Source: Suicoccus acidiformans (GTDB taxonomy: Bacteria; Bacillota; Bacilli; Lactobacillales; Aerococcaceae). From it: a stretch of 44,659 nucleotides of DNA. Location of the stretch: the NCBI RefSeq assembly GCF_003546865.1, contig NZ_CP023434.1:2527501-2572159 (forward strand), in the 5' to 3' direction. Made by a program: the position numbers and the translations under genes. The notes beneath the pieces were generated by a model. The model was not told where the DNA came from. It was given only the letters and a program-made list of their open reading frames with translations, and ran no database searches. Positions 1-10,371 of the stretch are shown here, in pieces. Position 1 is the stretch's first letter. Each line of letters opens with the position of its first letter.

Positions 1-1
1 C

Positions 2-346
2 TTATGGGTTCCTGATTTCTTACAACTTATGTTACTTGGATTAGTCTCTTTCTATTATATGAAAGTTATAGAATTTATCTTATCCAATCATCTCATTTCA
101 CTTCTTATTGTTGCCTTATTATGGTTAGGTTATATGTTATTCCCCGACAAAATTGGTGGAGCAGATATTAAATTATTTACTTTACTATTGGCCCTAATAC
201 CCAATCACCAAGCCCCCATATTATTATTGCTTGCTAGTCTGTCTGCTTTAGTTTATGCTCTGGTAATTACTAAAGACATTAGGAAACCTATCCCTTTTGT
301 TCCATTTATTGTGTTAAGCTTTTATGTCTTGGTATTTGCACACTGA
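2..346 (+). CDS. Prepilin peptidase (A24 family), C-terminal part
   Basis: The reading frame is open to the left window edge, so this is the 3' part of a gene that starts outside. The visible 114 residues hold about four hydrophobic segments and the motif GGADIKLF, which matches the second catalytic-aspartate motif (GxGD) of type IV prepilin peptidases such as ComC, except that the residue before Asp is Ala rather than Gly. Such enzymes cleave and often N-methylate prepilins of the competence pseudopilus at the membrane. The first catalytic Asp would lie upstream, out of view. It is convergent with the next gene. The family call is fairly sure; activity cannot be judged from a fragment. Confidence 0.75.
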   Translation, partial: LWVPDFLQLMLLGLVSFYYMKVIEFILSNHLISLLIVALLWLGYMLFPDKIGGADIKLFTLLLALIPNHQAPILLLLASLSALVYALVITKDIRKPIPFVPFIVLSFYVLVFAH

Positions 347-390
347 ATACTAATCCACACGCCGGTATCCTTCCTTTGATGGGTAAATAG

Positions 391-428
391 GTAAAAAGAG
401 ACGACCAGAATTCTCTGCGCGTCTCTTT
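391..428 (-). terminator. Intrinsic terminator of the MBL-fold hydrolase gene
   Basis: On the minus strand a 9-bp stem (AAAGAGACG with CGTCTCTTT) is followed by a T run. It lies 10 bases past the stop of the hydrolase gene and between two convergent genes, so it may also stop transcripts of the prepilin peptidase. Confidence 0.75.
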
Positions 429-437
429 ATAGTCTTC

Positions 438-1118
438 TTAGAAAGGAATCTCTTCACCGATTTCAGGTAAATAACCGACTCCTTCAGGCAATGCTTGGAT
501 AAAGCTCTCTGGATTTTGTTCAATGAGCGGGAAGGTATTATAGTGCATTGGAACAACTTTGGCGGCTGCCAACCATTCGCTGGCTAATACTGCATCCTCT
601 GGGCCCATGGTGAAATTGTCTCCGATTGGCACAAAAGCTAATGCAATATTCTCGCGCTCGCCGATAAGTTTCATATCACTGTATAAGGCTGTATCACCAA
701 CATGATATATCGTCTTATTATCCGCCTTCAGCATTATCCCGGTAGCTAATCCTAGCGTAGTAGGTACCCCATCAATTTCTAAGGAAGAACCATGGATAGC
801 TGGAAACATCTTTACCTCACCGAAATCGAAATGATAGGCCCCTCCTGGCTGCATGCCATGAGTCTTCAAGCCTTTGCTGGCAAGGTAGCCCGCTAGTTCT
901 ACCGTCGTAATGACAGTTGCATCATTCCGCTTCGCAATATCGACTGTATCGCCAACATGATCTTCATGGGCATGAGTCAACAGGATATAATCCACCTTAA
1001 TCTCATCCGCTGCAAGTTGTGTAAAGGGGTTTCCCGTAATAAACGGATCGAAAATTATCGACGTGCCATCTTCTAACTCAACCGTCACGACTGCGTGCCC
1101 TTCATAAGTCACCTTCAT
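438..1118 (-). CDS. Metal-dependent hydrolase, UPF0173 / YtkL-like MBL fold
   Basis: The 226-residue protein has the metallo-beta-lactamase signature HAHEDH at residues 49-54 and a later GDT segment, with the usual length of the UPF0173 (YtkL) family. These are cytoplasmic metal-dependent hydrolases whose natural substrate is unsettled. I chose the ATG at 1118 because GAGGAG lies 7 bases upstream; an in-frame start 39 bases earlier adds residues that do not look like this family. The IS ends about 60 bases upstream of the start, just beyond the putative promoter, so its expression could be changed by the insertion. Confidence 0.85.
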   Translation of the reverse strand: MKVTYEGHAVVTVELEDGTSIIFDPFITGNPFTQLAADEIKVDYILLTHAHEDHVGDTVDIAKRNDATVITTVELAGYLASKGLKTHGMQPGGAYHFDFGEVKMFPAIHGSSLEIDGVPTTLGLATGIMLKADNKTIYHVGDTALYSDMKLIGERENIALAFVPIGDNFTMGPEDAVLASEWLAAAKVVPMHYNTFPLIEQNPESFIQALPEGVGYLPEIGEEIPF

Positions 1119-1140
1119 TGTTATCACTCCTCTACTTCTT

Positions 1141-1169
1141 ATTATAGTAGATTTCATCTAAAAGAAAAA
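1141..1169 (-). promoter_or_regulatory. Candidate promoter of the MBL-fold hydrolase
   Basis: A perfect TATAAT (minus strand, 1146-1141) lies 23 bases before the chosen start. The -35 region, 17 bases further up, is T-rich and poor (TTTTTC). It sits 11 bases from the left end of the IS. Confidence 0.45.
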
Positions 1170-1186
1170 ACCTATAGGCTGAGCCG

Positions 1187-1226
1187 ACCCCCAAAAGTTA
1201 GACCAAAAAATCTAACTTTTGGGGGT
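1187..1226 (+). repeat. 16-bp perfect inverted repeat at IS left end, covering the orfA ribosome binding site
   Basis: The left terminal repeat (1187-1202) is followed after 8 bases by its exact complement (1211-1226). The 3' arm holds the GGGGG that is the only Shine-Dalgarno-like sequence in front of the orfA ATG at 1233. In RNA that starts outside the IS the hairpin would hide this site. This fits a known IS strategy of limiting transposase translation from read-through transcripts. Confidence 0.7.
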
Positions 1227-1232
1227 ATTTTT

Positions 1233-1781
1233 ATGACCAAGTATAGTTTAGAAACGAAACTTCAAATTGTTACTGACTACGAAGCTGGAAAAGGCGGATT
1301 TAGGACTTTAGCGAAAAAATATCAAATCGCTCAGTCAATAGTGAAACGATGGATCCATAATTATCAAGATTTCGGCTTAGAAGGCCTTCAAGTTAAGTCA
1401 ACAAGACAGTCTTATCCTTTAGAAACCAAGCTATATGCGATAGAATTGTACTTAACTACAGAATTAAGCTATCGCGAAGTCGGTATCCAATTAGGGATCA
1501 ATAATCCAAGCTTAATCGCAAATTGGATGCGAGCCTTTAAGGAAGACGGTATTGATGGCTTATCTAGACCAATAGGGAGGCCAACTACCATGTCTAATTC
1601 ACAGAAAAAGAATCCACAAAATCCCAAAAAGACGCCTTTACCGAGTGATCCAGATGCCTTAAAGGAAATCATTAAAGAACAAGAAGAACGCATTCAAATG
1701 CTAGATATTGAGAATAAATTTTTAAAGGAATTGAGGAGGTTGCGGGAAGCAGACAAGCGGCAACACGACAACAAGAAGTGA
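1233..1781 (+). CDS. IS150-type OrfA (helix-turn-helix regulator/DNA-binding part of transposase)
   Basis: The 182-residue protein has two helix-turn-helix units typical of IS150-group OrfA (roughly residues 5-50 and 65-110) and an alpha-helical, charged C-terminus (about 140-175) that would form a leucine zipper. OrfA binds the IS ends and, when fused to OrfB by frameshifting, gives the active transposase. The frame extends upstream, but the ATG at 1233 is the first inside the element. The stop overlaps the GTG of orfB. A T TTA AAG heptamer near its end is a likely -1 shift site. Confidence 0.9.
   Translation: MTKYSLETKLQIVTDYEAGKGGFRTLAKKYQIAQSIVKRWIHNYQDFGLEGLQVKSTRQSYPLETKLYAIELYLTTELSYREVGIQLGINNPSLIANWMRAFKEDGIDGLSRPIGRPTTMSNSQKKNPQNPKKTPLPSDPDALKEIIKEQEERIQMLDIENKFLKELRRLREADKRQHDNKK
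1721..1727 (+). other. Candidate -1 programmed frameshift heptamer (T TTA AAG)
   Basis: The heptamer fits X XXY YYZ in the orfA frame. The -1 frame is open from just before it through orfB (an in-frame stop lies at 1715-1717), so slippage would give an OrfAB fusion as in other IS3 elements. Confidence 0.55.
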
Positions 1782-2671
1782 TGGCCATCCGTAATCTCCA
1801 TGAGTCTACAGAGTATTCTTTGACGCTGATACTGAAGACTTTAGATTTTCCTAAGGCAACCTATTATTATCAATTAGAGTGTTTGAATAGACCCAATAAA
1901 GACGAAGCATTAAAAGAAGAAATTCTTGATATTCGTCAAGCACATGAAAACTACGGTTATCGCCGTGTTCATGCGGAGTTACGTCGTCGTGGTTATACCG
2001 TCAATAAGAAAAAAGTTCAACGATTGATGAAAGAAATGAATCTACAAGTGACCTCATTTACTCGAAAATCACGGAAATACAACTCCTATCAAGGTGATAT
2101 TGGTGAGAAAGCACCTAACCGCTTAAATCGTAGATTTACAAGTTCTATTCCACACCAAAAAATTGTGACGGATACAACGGAGTTCCATTATTATGAAGCT
2201 GATGATTCAGGACAGTATCAATTGAAAAAGTTGTATTTAGATCCCTTTATTGACTTGTTTAATCTGGAAGTCATTAGCTATAAAATCTCAAAACAACCTA
2301 ATAAGGAAAGTATGATGGAAGCCTTCGAAGAAGCCGTTGAAGCTACAAAAGATTGCCAATTTAGACGAACCTTTCATTCGGACCAAGGCTGGGCTTATCA
2401 AATGAACGACTATCAACAATTATTGAAAGATCATCAGATTTTCCAGAGTATGTCCCGAAAGGGAAATTGTTTAGATAATGCGCCGATGGAGAACTTCTTC
2501 GGCATCATGAAACAAGAAATGTTTTATGGGAAAGTTTATCGTAGCCGTAGGGAACTGGAACAAGCTATCCACGACTATATTCGTTACTACAATGAAGATA
2601 GGATTAAAGAGAAATTAGGCTATTTAAGTCCTATTGAATACAGACAACAACAATTACTTTTAAGTGCCTAA
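1778..2671 (+). CDS. IS150-type OrfB (DDE transposase)
   Basis: The 297-residue protein carries an N-terminal HTH_21-like region (about 45-100) and an rve/DDE integrase core. The acidic triad is visible as TDTTEF, HSDQG and NAPMENFFG; 35 residues separate the second Asp from the Glu, the DD(35)E spacing of IS3 transposases. It catalyses strand cleavage and circle formation at the IS ends. The GTG at 1778 overlaps the orfA stop and an ATG follows at once; no good ribosome binding site is near, so coupling or frameshifting is more likely than independent initiation. No damage is seen. Confidence 0.92.
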   Translation: MMAIRNLHESTEYSLTLILKTLDFPKATYYYQLECLNRPNKDEALKEEILDIRQAHENYGYRRVHAELRRRGYTVNKKKVQRLMKEMNLQVTSFTRKSRKYNSYQGDIGEKAPNRLNRRFTSSIPHQKIVTDTTEFHYYEADDSGQYQLKKLYLDPFIDLFNLEVISYKISKQPNKESMMEAFEEAVEATKDCQFRRTFHSDQGWAYQMNDYQQLLKDHQIFQSMSRKGNCLDNAPMENFFGIMKQEMFYGKVYRSRRELEQAIHDYIRYYNEDRIKEKLGYLSPIEYRQQQLLLSA

Positions 2672-2676
2672 ACATG

Positions 2677-2813
2677 TCGCAAATCACCTAACCTCAATGG
2701 TTTCACAAACCATCCAGACTTATCAAGAGCCGCTTCGCTCTTCCTCTTGACAAGCTTGGATGTCTGATGAGATGTTTTGGTTAGGTCAATTAGCAGCTTC
2801 TCTGTTCTTGCGA
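2677..2813 (+). other. Nested stem structure in the IS 3' tail (candidate structured RNA)
   Basis: Right after orfB four helices nest properly: TCGCAA/TTGCGA (2677-2682 with 2808-2813), ACCTAACC/GGTTAGGT (2686-2693 with 2779-2786), ATGGTTT/AAACCAT (2697-2703 with 2707-2713) and CAGAC/GTCTG enclosing TCAAGAG/CTCTTGA (2723-2729 with 2744-2750). No ORF lies here. I know of no named RNA that this matches. The strand that might be functional is uncertain. Confidence 0.45.
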
Positions 2814-2871
2814 AATCGGTCACCTTGAAGCAACTTAAGTTTTATATCTTTATTGAATCTTTCAGAAACAC

Positions 2872-2904
2872 AAAAAAGAGCTACCCATTATTGGGGTAAC
2901 TCTT
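2872..2904 (-). terminator. Intrinsic terminator inside the IS right end, facing rpoC transcripts
   Basis: Read on the minus strand, a two-part stem (AAGAG/CTCTT and TACCC/GGGTA with one mismatch between) is followed directly by TTTTTT. It lies about 65 bases past the rpoC stop and would terminate rpoBC transcripts that enter the IS. Confidence 0.7.
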
Positions 2905-2934
2905 CATAAAATCTAGTCTAACTTTTTGGGGTCA

Positions 2935-2964
2935 CTATAGGCTTCTGTTAGCCTATAGGTTTTA
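2935..2964 (-). other. Remnant of the rpoC terminator, split by the IS
   Basis: Joining the flanks at the duplicated GGC restores AAAACCTATAGGCT, a six-base loop and the exact complement AGCCTATAGGTTTT, a strong terminator hairpin. The IS has moved the T-tract side to 1165-1179. The right side still forms a 9-bp stem (2935-2943 with 2950-2958), because the end of the element repeats CTATAGGC, but no T run now follows it. Confidence 0.8.
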
Positions 2965-2967
2965 TTC

Positions 2968-5900
2968 TTAGTTTTCGTTAAGAACAGTCGCTTCGTCTAC
3001 TTCTGATTCATCCGCTTGTTCTTGTGCTTCTTGCAAAGCAATCGCTTGTAATTCGCGCTCATGCGCTGTATTCGTTTGAATATCGCGGTAACGTTGCATA
3101 CCAGTTCCTGCTGGAATTAGCTTACCTATTACAACGTTCTCTTTCAAGCCGATTAGGTGGTCTTGATCTCCACGAATAGCGGCATCTGTTAAGACACGTG
3201 TTGTCTCTTGGAAGGATGCAGCCGAAATAAATGAATTAGTTTCCAAGGCAGCTTTGGTAATTCCAAGTAAGACTGGACGAGCTGTTGCTGGTGTTTCACC
3301 GGCACGAATGGTCTCTTCGTTAGCACGTGTAAAGTCAGAAATATCCATCATTGCTCCTGGTAGAATATCCGTACCTGCTGGGTCCATTACCCGAACTTTG
3401 CGAAGCATTTGACGAATCATCACCTCAACGTGCTTATCGCCAATTTCCACCCCTTGGCCGCGATAAACCCCTTGTACTTCATTCAATAAATACTTCTCAA
3501 CTGTGAGTACATCCGTTACACGAAGTAATTCTTTTGGATCGATTGAACCTTCTGTAAGGGCTTGGCCACGTTCCACTTGATCGCCTTCGGTTACTTTCAG
3601 GCGAGCTTGGAAAGGAATATTATATGTTCTAGTATCTGTAATGCCTCGTACGGTAATATCTTTCGTACGGTCTGAAGCCTTCTCCTCGATTGATTCGATA
3701 ACGCCGGCCACTTCTGTAATTGTAGCTTGTCCTTTCGGATTACGCGCTTCGAAAATCTCCTGTATACGCGGTAAACCTTGTGTGATATCGCCACCACCGG
3801 CAACACCACCCGTGTGGAAGGTACGCATAGTAAGTTGGGTACCCGGTTCACCGATTGATTGTGCAGCAATCGTACCAACTGCTTCACCGACTTCCACTTC
3901 TTCGCCGGTCGCGAGGTTTTGGCCATAACAATGCTTACATACACCGTGGTTTGTATTACATGTAAAGACAGAACGAATCGAAACTGATTCAATCCCTGCT
4001 GCTGTTACTTGATTAGCGATGTCTTCTGTAATCAATTGGTTAGCACCAATAATCACTTCGCCAGTTTCTGGATGGTAGATTGTCTTCATCGTATAACGAC
4101 CAATCATACGCTCTGCAAGGGATTCTGTAATACTGTTGCCGTCACGAATTGCTTCGATTTCGACCCCTTTATCGGTACCACAATCATCTTCACGTACAAT
4201 AACGTCTTGGGCCACGTCTACCAGACGGCGTGTAAGGTAACCTGAGTCAGCCGTCTTAAGGGCCGTATCAGTCATCCCTTTACGGGCACCGTGCGTAGAG
4301 ATAAACATCTCTAAGACAGACAAACCTTCCCGGAAGTTAGAGGTGATCGGTAACTCGATAATCTTACCACTAGGAGCGGCCATGTTACCGCGCATTCCAG
4401 CAAGTTGGGTAAAGTTAGAGATGTTACCCCGAGCTCCAGAATCCGACATCATATTGATAGAGTTCAAACGAGGAAGCTCTTCAACTAGATCGTCTTGAAT
4501 ATCATCTTTGGCTTTCTCCCATGTCCGAATAACACTGTTATAACGTTCATCTTCGGTAATCAAACCGCGACGGTATTGTTTCGTAATTTTCTCAACATGT
4601 TCGTGTGCTTCTTCAAGGATTTGATGTTTACTCTCTAGACGAATAACATCTGCCACCCCAACCGTAATACCTGCTTGGGTTGAGTAATGGTAACCTAAAT
4701 CTTTCATGCGGTCCAACATATTAGACGTTTCTGTTACTTTATAACGTTTGAAAACTTCAGCAATGATGTTTCCTAAGTTCTTCTTCTTGAAAGGATCCAC
4801 CAGTTCCATCGCTTCAATCGCTTCTTTAACGTCTGTTCCTGGTTCTAAGAAATACTTATCTGGAGTCCGATTGGTCAAGTTATCCATCGTTGGTTCATTT
4901 AAGTACGGGAATTCCTTCGGCATGATTTCATTGAAAATCAACTTACCGATTGTCGTAACCATTAAGCGTTCTTCCTGCCATGAAGTAAATGGTTTCCCTT
5001 CATCAGCAAGTGACTTCGCTGGAACAGCTACCCGCGTATGTAAGTGGGCATAACCATTCTCATAAGCCAAGACCGCTTCATTAGCACTACTAATAAGCAT
5101 TCCTTCGCCTTTTTGGCCAGCTTCTTCAAGCGTTAAGTAATAGTTACCTAAAACCATATCCTGAGACGGTGTAACAACTGGCTTCCCGTCTTTCGGGTTC
5201 AGAATATGCTGGGCTGCAAGCATCAGCATACGTGCTTCGGCTTGGGCTTCTTCAGATAAAGGTACGTGGACAGCCATTTGGTCCCCATCAAAGTCAGCGT
5301 TATACGCCTCACAAACAAGCGGATGCAAGCGAATGGCTTTACCTTCAACTAGTACCGGTTCAAACGCTTGAATGCCCAAACGGTGTAAGGTAGGTGCGCG
5401 GTTAAGTAATACCGGATGTTCTTTAATCACATCTTCAACCACTGACCAGACTGCATCGTCTAAGCGTTCAATCATTTTCTTCGCCATTTTGACGTTTCCG
5501 GCTATTTCACGCTCTACTAATTCTTTCATTACAAAAGGTTTGAAGAGCTCAATAGCCATTTCCTTAGGCAAACCACATTGGTACATCTTTAAATTTGGAC
5601 CAACAACAATTACTGAACGACCTGAGTAGTCGACACGTTTCCCTAGTAAGTTTTGACGGAAGCGTCCTTGCTTCCCTTTCAACATATGGGAAAGAGATTT
5701 CAGTGGGCGATTACCTGGCCCAGTAACGGCACGACCACGTCGGCCGTTATCAATCAATGAGTCAACTGCTTCTTGAAGCATACGTTTCTCATTCTGGACG
5801 ATAATGTTTGGCGCTCCTAAGTCTAATAAGCGCTTCAAACGATTATTTCGATTGATTACGCGACGGTATAGATCATTTAAGTCACTTGTTGCGAAACGTC

Positions 5901-6639
5901 CACCTTCTAGTTGGACCATCGGGCGAAGTTCTGGTGGAATAACAGGTAAAGCTTCCATAATCATAGACGTTAACTGATTCCCTGACTTTAAGAAAGAGTC
6001 TAAGATTTCAAGACGACGTACGGCACGAGTCCGTTTCTGACCTGTTGCTGTACGTAATTCTTCCTTAAGCATCTTCACTTCTGCTTCAACATCTACATCC
6101 CGTAATAAATCACGGATAGCTTCAGCACCCATCTTCGCTGTGAAACGATTGCCGTATTCACGTTTACGCTCCCGGTACTCTGTTTCTGATAGAAGACTCT
6201 TATATTCCAACATAGTGTCACCTGGATCTGTGACAATATAAGATGCGAAATAAATGACTTCTTCTAGTAAACGTGGACTTAAATCAAGCACTAAGCCCAT
6301 GCGGCTTGGAATTCCTTTGAAATACCACACATGAGTGACAGGAGCTGCCAACTCAATGTGTCCCATTCGTTCGCGGCGAACGTTCGAACGCGTTACTTCT
6401 ACACCACAACGTTCGCAGACACGCCCTTTATAGCGAATGCGCTTGTATTTACCACAAGCACACTCCCAATCTTTCGTGGGGCCAAAGATACGCTCATCAA
6501 ACAAACCATCTTTTTCAGGCTTGAGCGTTCGGTAGTTAATCGTCTCAGGTTTCTTAACTTCGCCGTAAGACCAACTACGGATTTTCTCAGGGGATGCCAA
6601 GCTAATCTTCATTGAATCAAATGTATTTACATCTATCAA
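2968..6639 (-). CDS. rpoC: DNA-directed RNA polymerase subunit beta'
   Basis: The 1223-residue protein has the catalytic NADFDGD loop at 447-453, whose three Asp bind Mg2+. The N-terminal zinc site is C60, C62, C75 and C78, and the second zinc site appears near [11 protein letters not shown]. Length and order fit Firmicute beta'. The start is TTG at 6639, with AAGGAGG eight bases before it; Bacillus rpoC also uses TTG. It follows rpoB by 41 bases and is co-transcribed with it. Its own terminator was split by an IS just downstream (see 2935-2964). Confidence 0.98.
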   Translation of the reverse strand: MIDVNTFDSMKISLASPEKIRSWSYGEVKKPETINYRTLKPEKDGLFDERIFGPTKDWECACGKYKRIRYKGRVCERCGVEVTRSNVRRERMGHIELAAPVTHVWYFKGIPSRMGLVLDLSPRLLEEVIYFASYIVTDPGDTMLEYKSLLSETEYRERKREYGNRFTAKMGAEAIRDLLRDVDVEAEVKMLKEELRTATGQKRTRAVRRLEILDSFLKSGNQLTSMIMEALPVIPPELRPMVQLEGGRFATSDLNDLYRRVINRNNRLKRLLDLGAPNIIVQNEKRMLQEAVDSLIDNGRRGRAVTGPGNRPLKSLSHMLKGKQGRFRQNLLGKRVDYSGRSVIVVGPNLKMYQCGLPKEMAIELFKPFVMKELVEREIAGNVKMAKKMIERLDDAVWSVVEDVIKEHPVLLNRAPTLHRLGIQAFEPVLVEGKAIRLHPLVCEAYNADFDGDQMAVHVPLSEEAQAEARMLMLAAQHILNPKDGKPVVTPSQDMVLGNYYLTLEEAGQKGEGMLISSANEAVLAYENGYAHLHTRVAVPAKSLADEGKPFTSWQEERLMVTTIGKLIFNEIMPKEFPYLNEPTMDNLTNRTPDKYFLEPGTDVKEAIEAMELVDPFKKKNLGNIIAEVFKRYKVTETSNMLDRMKDLGYHYSTQAGITVGVADVIRLESKHQILEEAHEHVEKITKQYRRGLITEDERYNSVIRTWEKAKDDIQDDLVEELPRLNSINMMSDSGARGNISNFTQLAGMRGNMAAPSGKIIELPITSNFREGLSVLEMFISTHGARKGMTDTALKTADSGYLTRRLVDVAQDVIVREDDCGTDKGVEIEAIRDGNSITESLAERMIGRYTMKTIYHPETGEVIIGANQLITEDIANQVTAAGIESVSIRSVFTCNTNHGVCKHCYGQNLATGEEVEVGEAVGTIAAQSIGEPGTQLTMRTFHTGGVAGGGDITQGLPRIQEIFEARNPKGQATITEVAGVIESIEEKASDRTKDITVRGITDTRTYNIPFQARLKVTEGDQVERGQALTEGSIDPKELLRVTDVLTVEKYLLNEVQGVYRGQGVEIGDKHVEVMIRQMLRKVRVMDPAGTDILPGAMMDISDFTRANEETIRAGETPATARPVLLGITKAALETNSFISAASFQETTRVLTDAAIRGDQDHLIGLKENVVIGKLIPAGTGMQRYRDIQTNTAHERELQAIALQEAQEQADESEVDEATVLNEN

Positions 6640-6680
6640 AAGGCTAACCTCCTTGAAATTCTATATTCTCTTGATATTTG

Positions 6681-9600
6681 TTACAGGTCACTTTCCGTTG
6701 CATTTTCTGTTACTACGGGTGTTGGCTCATCTTGATTAGCCTTTTCTGCTTGCTTCTGTTCATCTTTATATTTATCTAATTCGTTAAAGTTAATCACTTC
6801 ATCTTCGTCTTCATCATCTTGTAGGTCGATTTCATTATTCTGTTTATCTAGAACTTGTAAATCTAAGCCAAGAGACTGTAGTTCTTTGACGAGGACGCGG
6901 AAGGATTCAGGTACGCCTGGTTGTGGTAGAGCTTCGCCTTTAACAATCGCTTCGTACGTTTTCACACGGCCTACCACATCATCAGATTTGTAAGTTAACA
7001 TTTCTTGAAGGGTGTAGGCTGCACCGTAAGCTTCTAAGGCCCAAACTTCCATCTCCCCGAAACGTTGTCCACCGAATTGAGCTTTACCACCCAACGGTTG
7101 CTGGGTAACCAGTGAGTATGGTCCGGTAGAACGGGCATGGATTTTATCATCAACCATGTGTCCTAATTTCAGCATATACATAACACCAACAGAAACTTTT
7201 CGATCGAACGGCTCCCCTGTACGTCCATCATATAGGACCGTCTTCGCATCATTAGCCAAACCAGCTTCTGAGACGGTTTCCCACACGTCCTCTTCGTTAG
7301 CTCCGTCAAAGACTGGTGTGGCAATTTTAATACCCATTTGTCTTGCAGCCATACCTAAATGTAATTCGAAAACTTGCCCAATATTCATCCGTGAAGGAAC
7401 CCCTAATGGGTTTAACATGATGTCAACTGGGGTTCCATCTGGTAAGAATGGCATATCTTCTTCTGGTACTACTAAGGAGACAACCCCTTTATTTCCGTGG
7501 CGTCCGGCCATCTTATCCCCGACTTGAATCTTACGTTTTTGAACAATATAAACGCGGACAAGCATATTTACACCTGGCGCTAGTTCATCCCCATTCTCAC
7601 GGGTAAAGATTTTCACATCGTGAACGATACCGCCCCCGCCATGAGGAACACGCAGTGAGGTATCCCGAACTTCACGAGCCTTCTCACCGAAAATCGCATG
7701 AAGTAAGCGCTCTTCAGCAGATAGCTCCGTCACACCTTTCGGCGTAACTTTCCCTACAAGAATGTCGCCATCGCGTACTTCGGATCCGATAGAAATAATG
7801 CCGTCTTTATCTAAGTAACGTAAGGCATCTTCACCGACGTTTGGAATCTCGCGGGTAATTTCTTCAGGGCCTAATTTCGTATCACGTGCTTCTGATTCAT
7901 ACTCTTCGATATGGATTGACGTATACACATCATCTTTAACGAGACGTTCTGACATGATGATGGCATCCTCAAAGTTATACCCTTCCCATGTCATAAAAGC
8001 AACGAGTGGGTTTTGGCCAAGAGCCATCTCCCCATTCTCCATGGATGGTCCGTCAGCAAGAATATCGCCTGCTTCTACTGCTTCACCGACTTCCACAAGC
8101 GGACGTTGGTTATAGCACGTTCCTGCATTCGAGCGGGCAAATTTCGTTAAGTGGTACTCATCCGTCGAGCCATCCTCTATAGCAACCTCGACCCGATTTG
8201 CATCAACATAGGTCACTTTGCCGTCCCGTTTACATAAGAGGGCGGCCCCTGAGTCATGGGCTGCTTGATATTCAATCCCAGTTCCAATAAGTGGAGCAGT
8301 TGGACGAATCAACGGTACCGCTTGACGTTGCATGTTCGCTCCCATTAGAGCACGGTTTGAGTCATCGTTTTCCAAGAATGGAATGGAAGCTGTCGCAACG
8401 GATACAACTTGCTTTGGTGAAACGTCCATAAAATCAACTTGAGCTACCGGCACTTCTAAGTTCTCATCTTTAAAGCGTGCCATAACCGTTTCATTAACGA
8501 AATGCCCTTCATCATCCAATTTCGAGTTTGCTTGCGCAACAACATACAAGTCTTCCTCGTCTGCTGTTAAGTATTGAATTTCATCAGTTGCCCGGTTATT
8601 CTCCTTATCGACTTTCCGGTAAGGTGTTTCGATAAAGCCGAACTCATTAATCTTCGCATAAGTAGCTAGACTATTAATCAAACCGATATTCGGTCCCTCA
8701 GGCGTTTCAATCGGGCACATCCGTCCATAGTGAGAGTAGTGAACATCTCGAACTTCGTAACCTGCCCGGTCACGCGTCAAACCACCTGGTCCTAAGGCTG
8801 ATAAACGACGTTTATGTGTCAATTCACCTAGAGGATTCGCCTGGTCCATAAATTGCGATAACTGAGAAGAACCAAAGAACTCTTTAATCGCTGCCACTAC
8901 TGGACGAATATTAATCAATTGTTGCGGTGTCATACTATCAACATCTTGCAATGACATCCGCTCACGCACCACACGTTCCATCCGACTTAAACCAATTCGG
9001 AACTGATTCTGTAACAATTCCCCAACGGATCTAATCCGACGGTTCCCTAAATGGTCAATATCATCAGTCGTACCAATACCAAAATCTAAATTGAAGTAGT
9101 AGTTAACTGACGCCATAATATCAGCTGGTGTTAAGTTCTTCACTTCTTTACTTACGTTGCCGTTCCCCATAATATGAATAATTTTCTCTGGGTCCTGTGG
9201 ATTGTAAACTTGAACAATTTGTACATCAATTGGCTCACCTAATATCCCTTCTTGTGAAGGTTCAAGCGTTACCATATTTAAGCCATTATCTAAATACGGT
9301 GTTAAGGTGTCGATTTTTTCCTGATCAAGTTCAGTACCTTCAGTAAAGATAACTTCCCCTGTCTCAGGGTCTGCTAACGTTTCTGCCAAAGTTAAGCCAA
9401 GTAAGCGGTTCTTCAAGTGTAACTTCTTATTGACTTTATAGCGACCTACCGGTGCCAAGTCATAACGACGAGGGTCAAAGAATCTCGATGTCAAAAGATT
9501 TCTCGAACTCTCAGCAGTCTTCGGCTCGCCTGGGCGAAGACGTTCATAAATATCTTTCAAGGCCTCTTCGACACGTGAATCCGCAACATTCTTGTGAATA

Positions 9601-10274
9601 TCCTTCTCCAGCGTTGTCTCCAAAAGCGTTGATTCGCCGAGAATTTCAAGAATTTCTTCATCTGAACCAAAGCCAATAGCTCTCACTAATGCCGTAAGGG
9701 GGAGTTTACGTGTTCGATCAATGCGGACGTAAGCAATCCCTTTAGCATCTGTTTCAAACTCTAACCAAGCCCCCCGGTTAGGAATAACCGTTGAGGTAAA
9801 TGTATGACGGTTTTTCTTATCAACTCGGTCATGGAAATAAACACTCGGTGAGCGGACAAGTTGTGAGACGATAACCCGTTCGGCACCATTGATGATGAAC
9901 GTTCCCATCTCGGTCATCATTGGGAAATCACCAAAGAATACGACTTGTTCTTTCACTTCACCAGTTTCATTATTGACTAGGCGTAAGCGTACATAAATAG
10001 GACGCGAATAGTTCGCATCATGACTGCGCGCTTCTTCAATATTATATTTCGGCTCTCTTAATTCATAATCGATAAAGTGTAACTCGAGATTTTCCGTATG
10101 GTCCATAATTGGTGAGATATCCTCAAACATGGTTTTGATTCCTTCATCTAAGAACCATTGATAGGAATCCGTTTGAATCTCAATCAAATTCGGTAGCTTC
10201 AATACTTCATTAATCCGCGAGTAACTGCGACGTTCTGCCTTCTTACCATATTTAACAATATGATGTTCGCTCAA
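6681..10274 (-). CDS. rpoB: DNA-directed RNA polymerase subunit beta
   Basis: A full-length beta subunit of about 1197 residues. The rifampicin-pocket region reads [18 protein letters not shown], with the usual wild-type residues (Q, D, H, R and the following S all in place), so no resistance change is seen. The C-terminus ends in an acidic, low-complexity tail common in Lactobacillales. I favour TTG at 10274, which has AAGGGG eight bases upstream; the GTG at 10283 would adjoin the same Shine-Dalgarno too closely. A leader of about 200 bases precedes it, with a promoter at 10492-10520. Confidence 0.98.
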   Translation of the reverse strand: MSEHHIVKYGKKAERRSYSRINEVLKLPNLIEIQTDSYQWFLDEGIKTMFEDISPIMDHTENLELHFIDYELREPKYNIEEARSHDANYSRPIYVRLRLVNNETGEVKEQVVFFGDFPMMTEMGTFIINGAERVIVSQLVRSPSVYFHDRVDKKNRHTFTSTVIPNRGAWLEFETDAKGIAYVRIDRTRKLPLTALVRAIGFGSDEEILEILGESTLLETTLEKDIHKNVADSRVEEALKDIYERLRPGEPKTAESSRNLLTSRFFDPRRYDLAPVGRYKVNKKLHLKNRLLGLTLAETLADPETGEVIFTEGTELDQEKIDTLTPYLDNGLNMVTLEPSQEGILGEPIDVQIVQVYNPQDPEKIIHIMGNGNVSKEVKNLTPADIMASVNYYFNLDFGIGTTDDIDHLGNRRIRSVGELLQNQFRIGLSRMERVVRERMSLQDVDSMTPQQLINIRPVVAAIKEFFGSSQLSQFMDQANPLGELTHKRRLSALGPGGLTRDRAGYEVRDVHYSHYGRMCPIETPEGPNIGLINSLATYAKINEFGFIETPYRKVDKENNRATDEIQYLTADEEDLYVVAQANSKLDDEGHFVNETVMARFKDENLEVPVAQVDFMDVSPKQVVSVATASIPFLENDDSNRALMGANMQRQAVPLIRPTAPLIGTGIEYQAAHDSGAALLCKRDGKVTYVDANRVEVAIEDGSTDEYHLTKFARSNAGTCYNQRPLVEVGEAVEAGDILADGPSMENGEMALGQNPLVAFMTWEGYNFEDAIIMSERLVKDDVYTSIHIEEYESEARDTKLGPEEITREIPNVGEDALRYLDKDGIISIGSEVRDGDILVGKVTPKGVTELSAEERLLHAIFGEKAREVRDTSLRVPHGGGGIVHDVKIFTRENGDELAPGVNMLVRVYIVQKRKIQVGDKMAGRHGNKGVVSLVVPEEDMPFLPDGTPVDIMLNPLGVPSRMNIGQVFELHLGMAARQMGIKIATPVFDGANEEDVWETVSEAGLANDAKTVLYDGRTGEPFDRKVSVGVMYMLKLGHMVDDKIHARSTGPYSLVTQQPLGGKAQFGGQRFGEMEVWALEAYGAAYTLQEMLTYKSDDVVGRVKTYEAIVKGEALPQPGVPESFRVLVKELQSLGLDLQVLDKQNNEIDLQDDEDEDEVINFNELDKYKDEQKQAEKANQDEPTPVVTENATESDL

Positions 10275-10371
10275 GCTATTCACCCCTTAGTTTATTTCCG
10301 GCGATTATGTTACAATTAGGTTACATTATTACAATTTGATAACTTTTCGCTACAATGGCTTATTTTTGCGC

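Larger units (their letters stand above)
1180..2939 (+). mobile_element. IS3-family (IS150-type) insertion sequence, complete
   Basis: The ends carry related inverted repeats: the left end begins TGAGCCGACCCCCAAAAG and the right end, read inward, contains GTGACCCCAAAAAGTTAGAC. Two overlapping ORFs encode an IS150-type OrfA and a DDE OrfB. GGC flanks both ends (1177-1179 and 2940-2942), fitting the 3-bp duplication of IS150-like elements. The direct repeat can be read as long as 8 bases (CTATAGGC), so the exact right end is ambiguous (2934-2939). At about 1.76 kb it is longer than usual for IS3 elements (1.2-1.55 kb), because of a 268-base noncoding tail after orfB. Both ORFs look intact. Confidence 0.9.

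Noticed and set aside
8800-8900. Rifampicin-resistance change in rpoB
   Set aside because: The pocket segment keeps the usual susceptible residues, so nothing to report.
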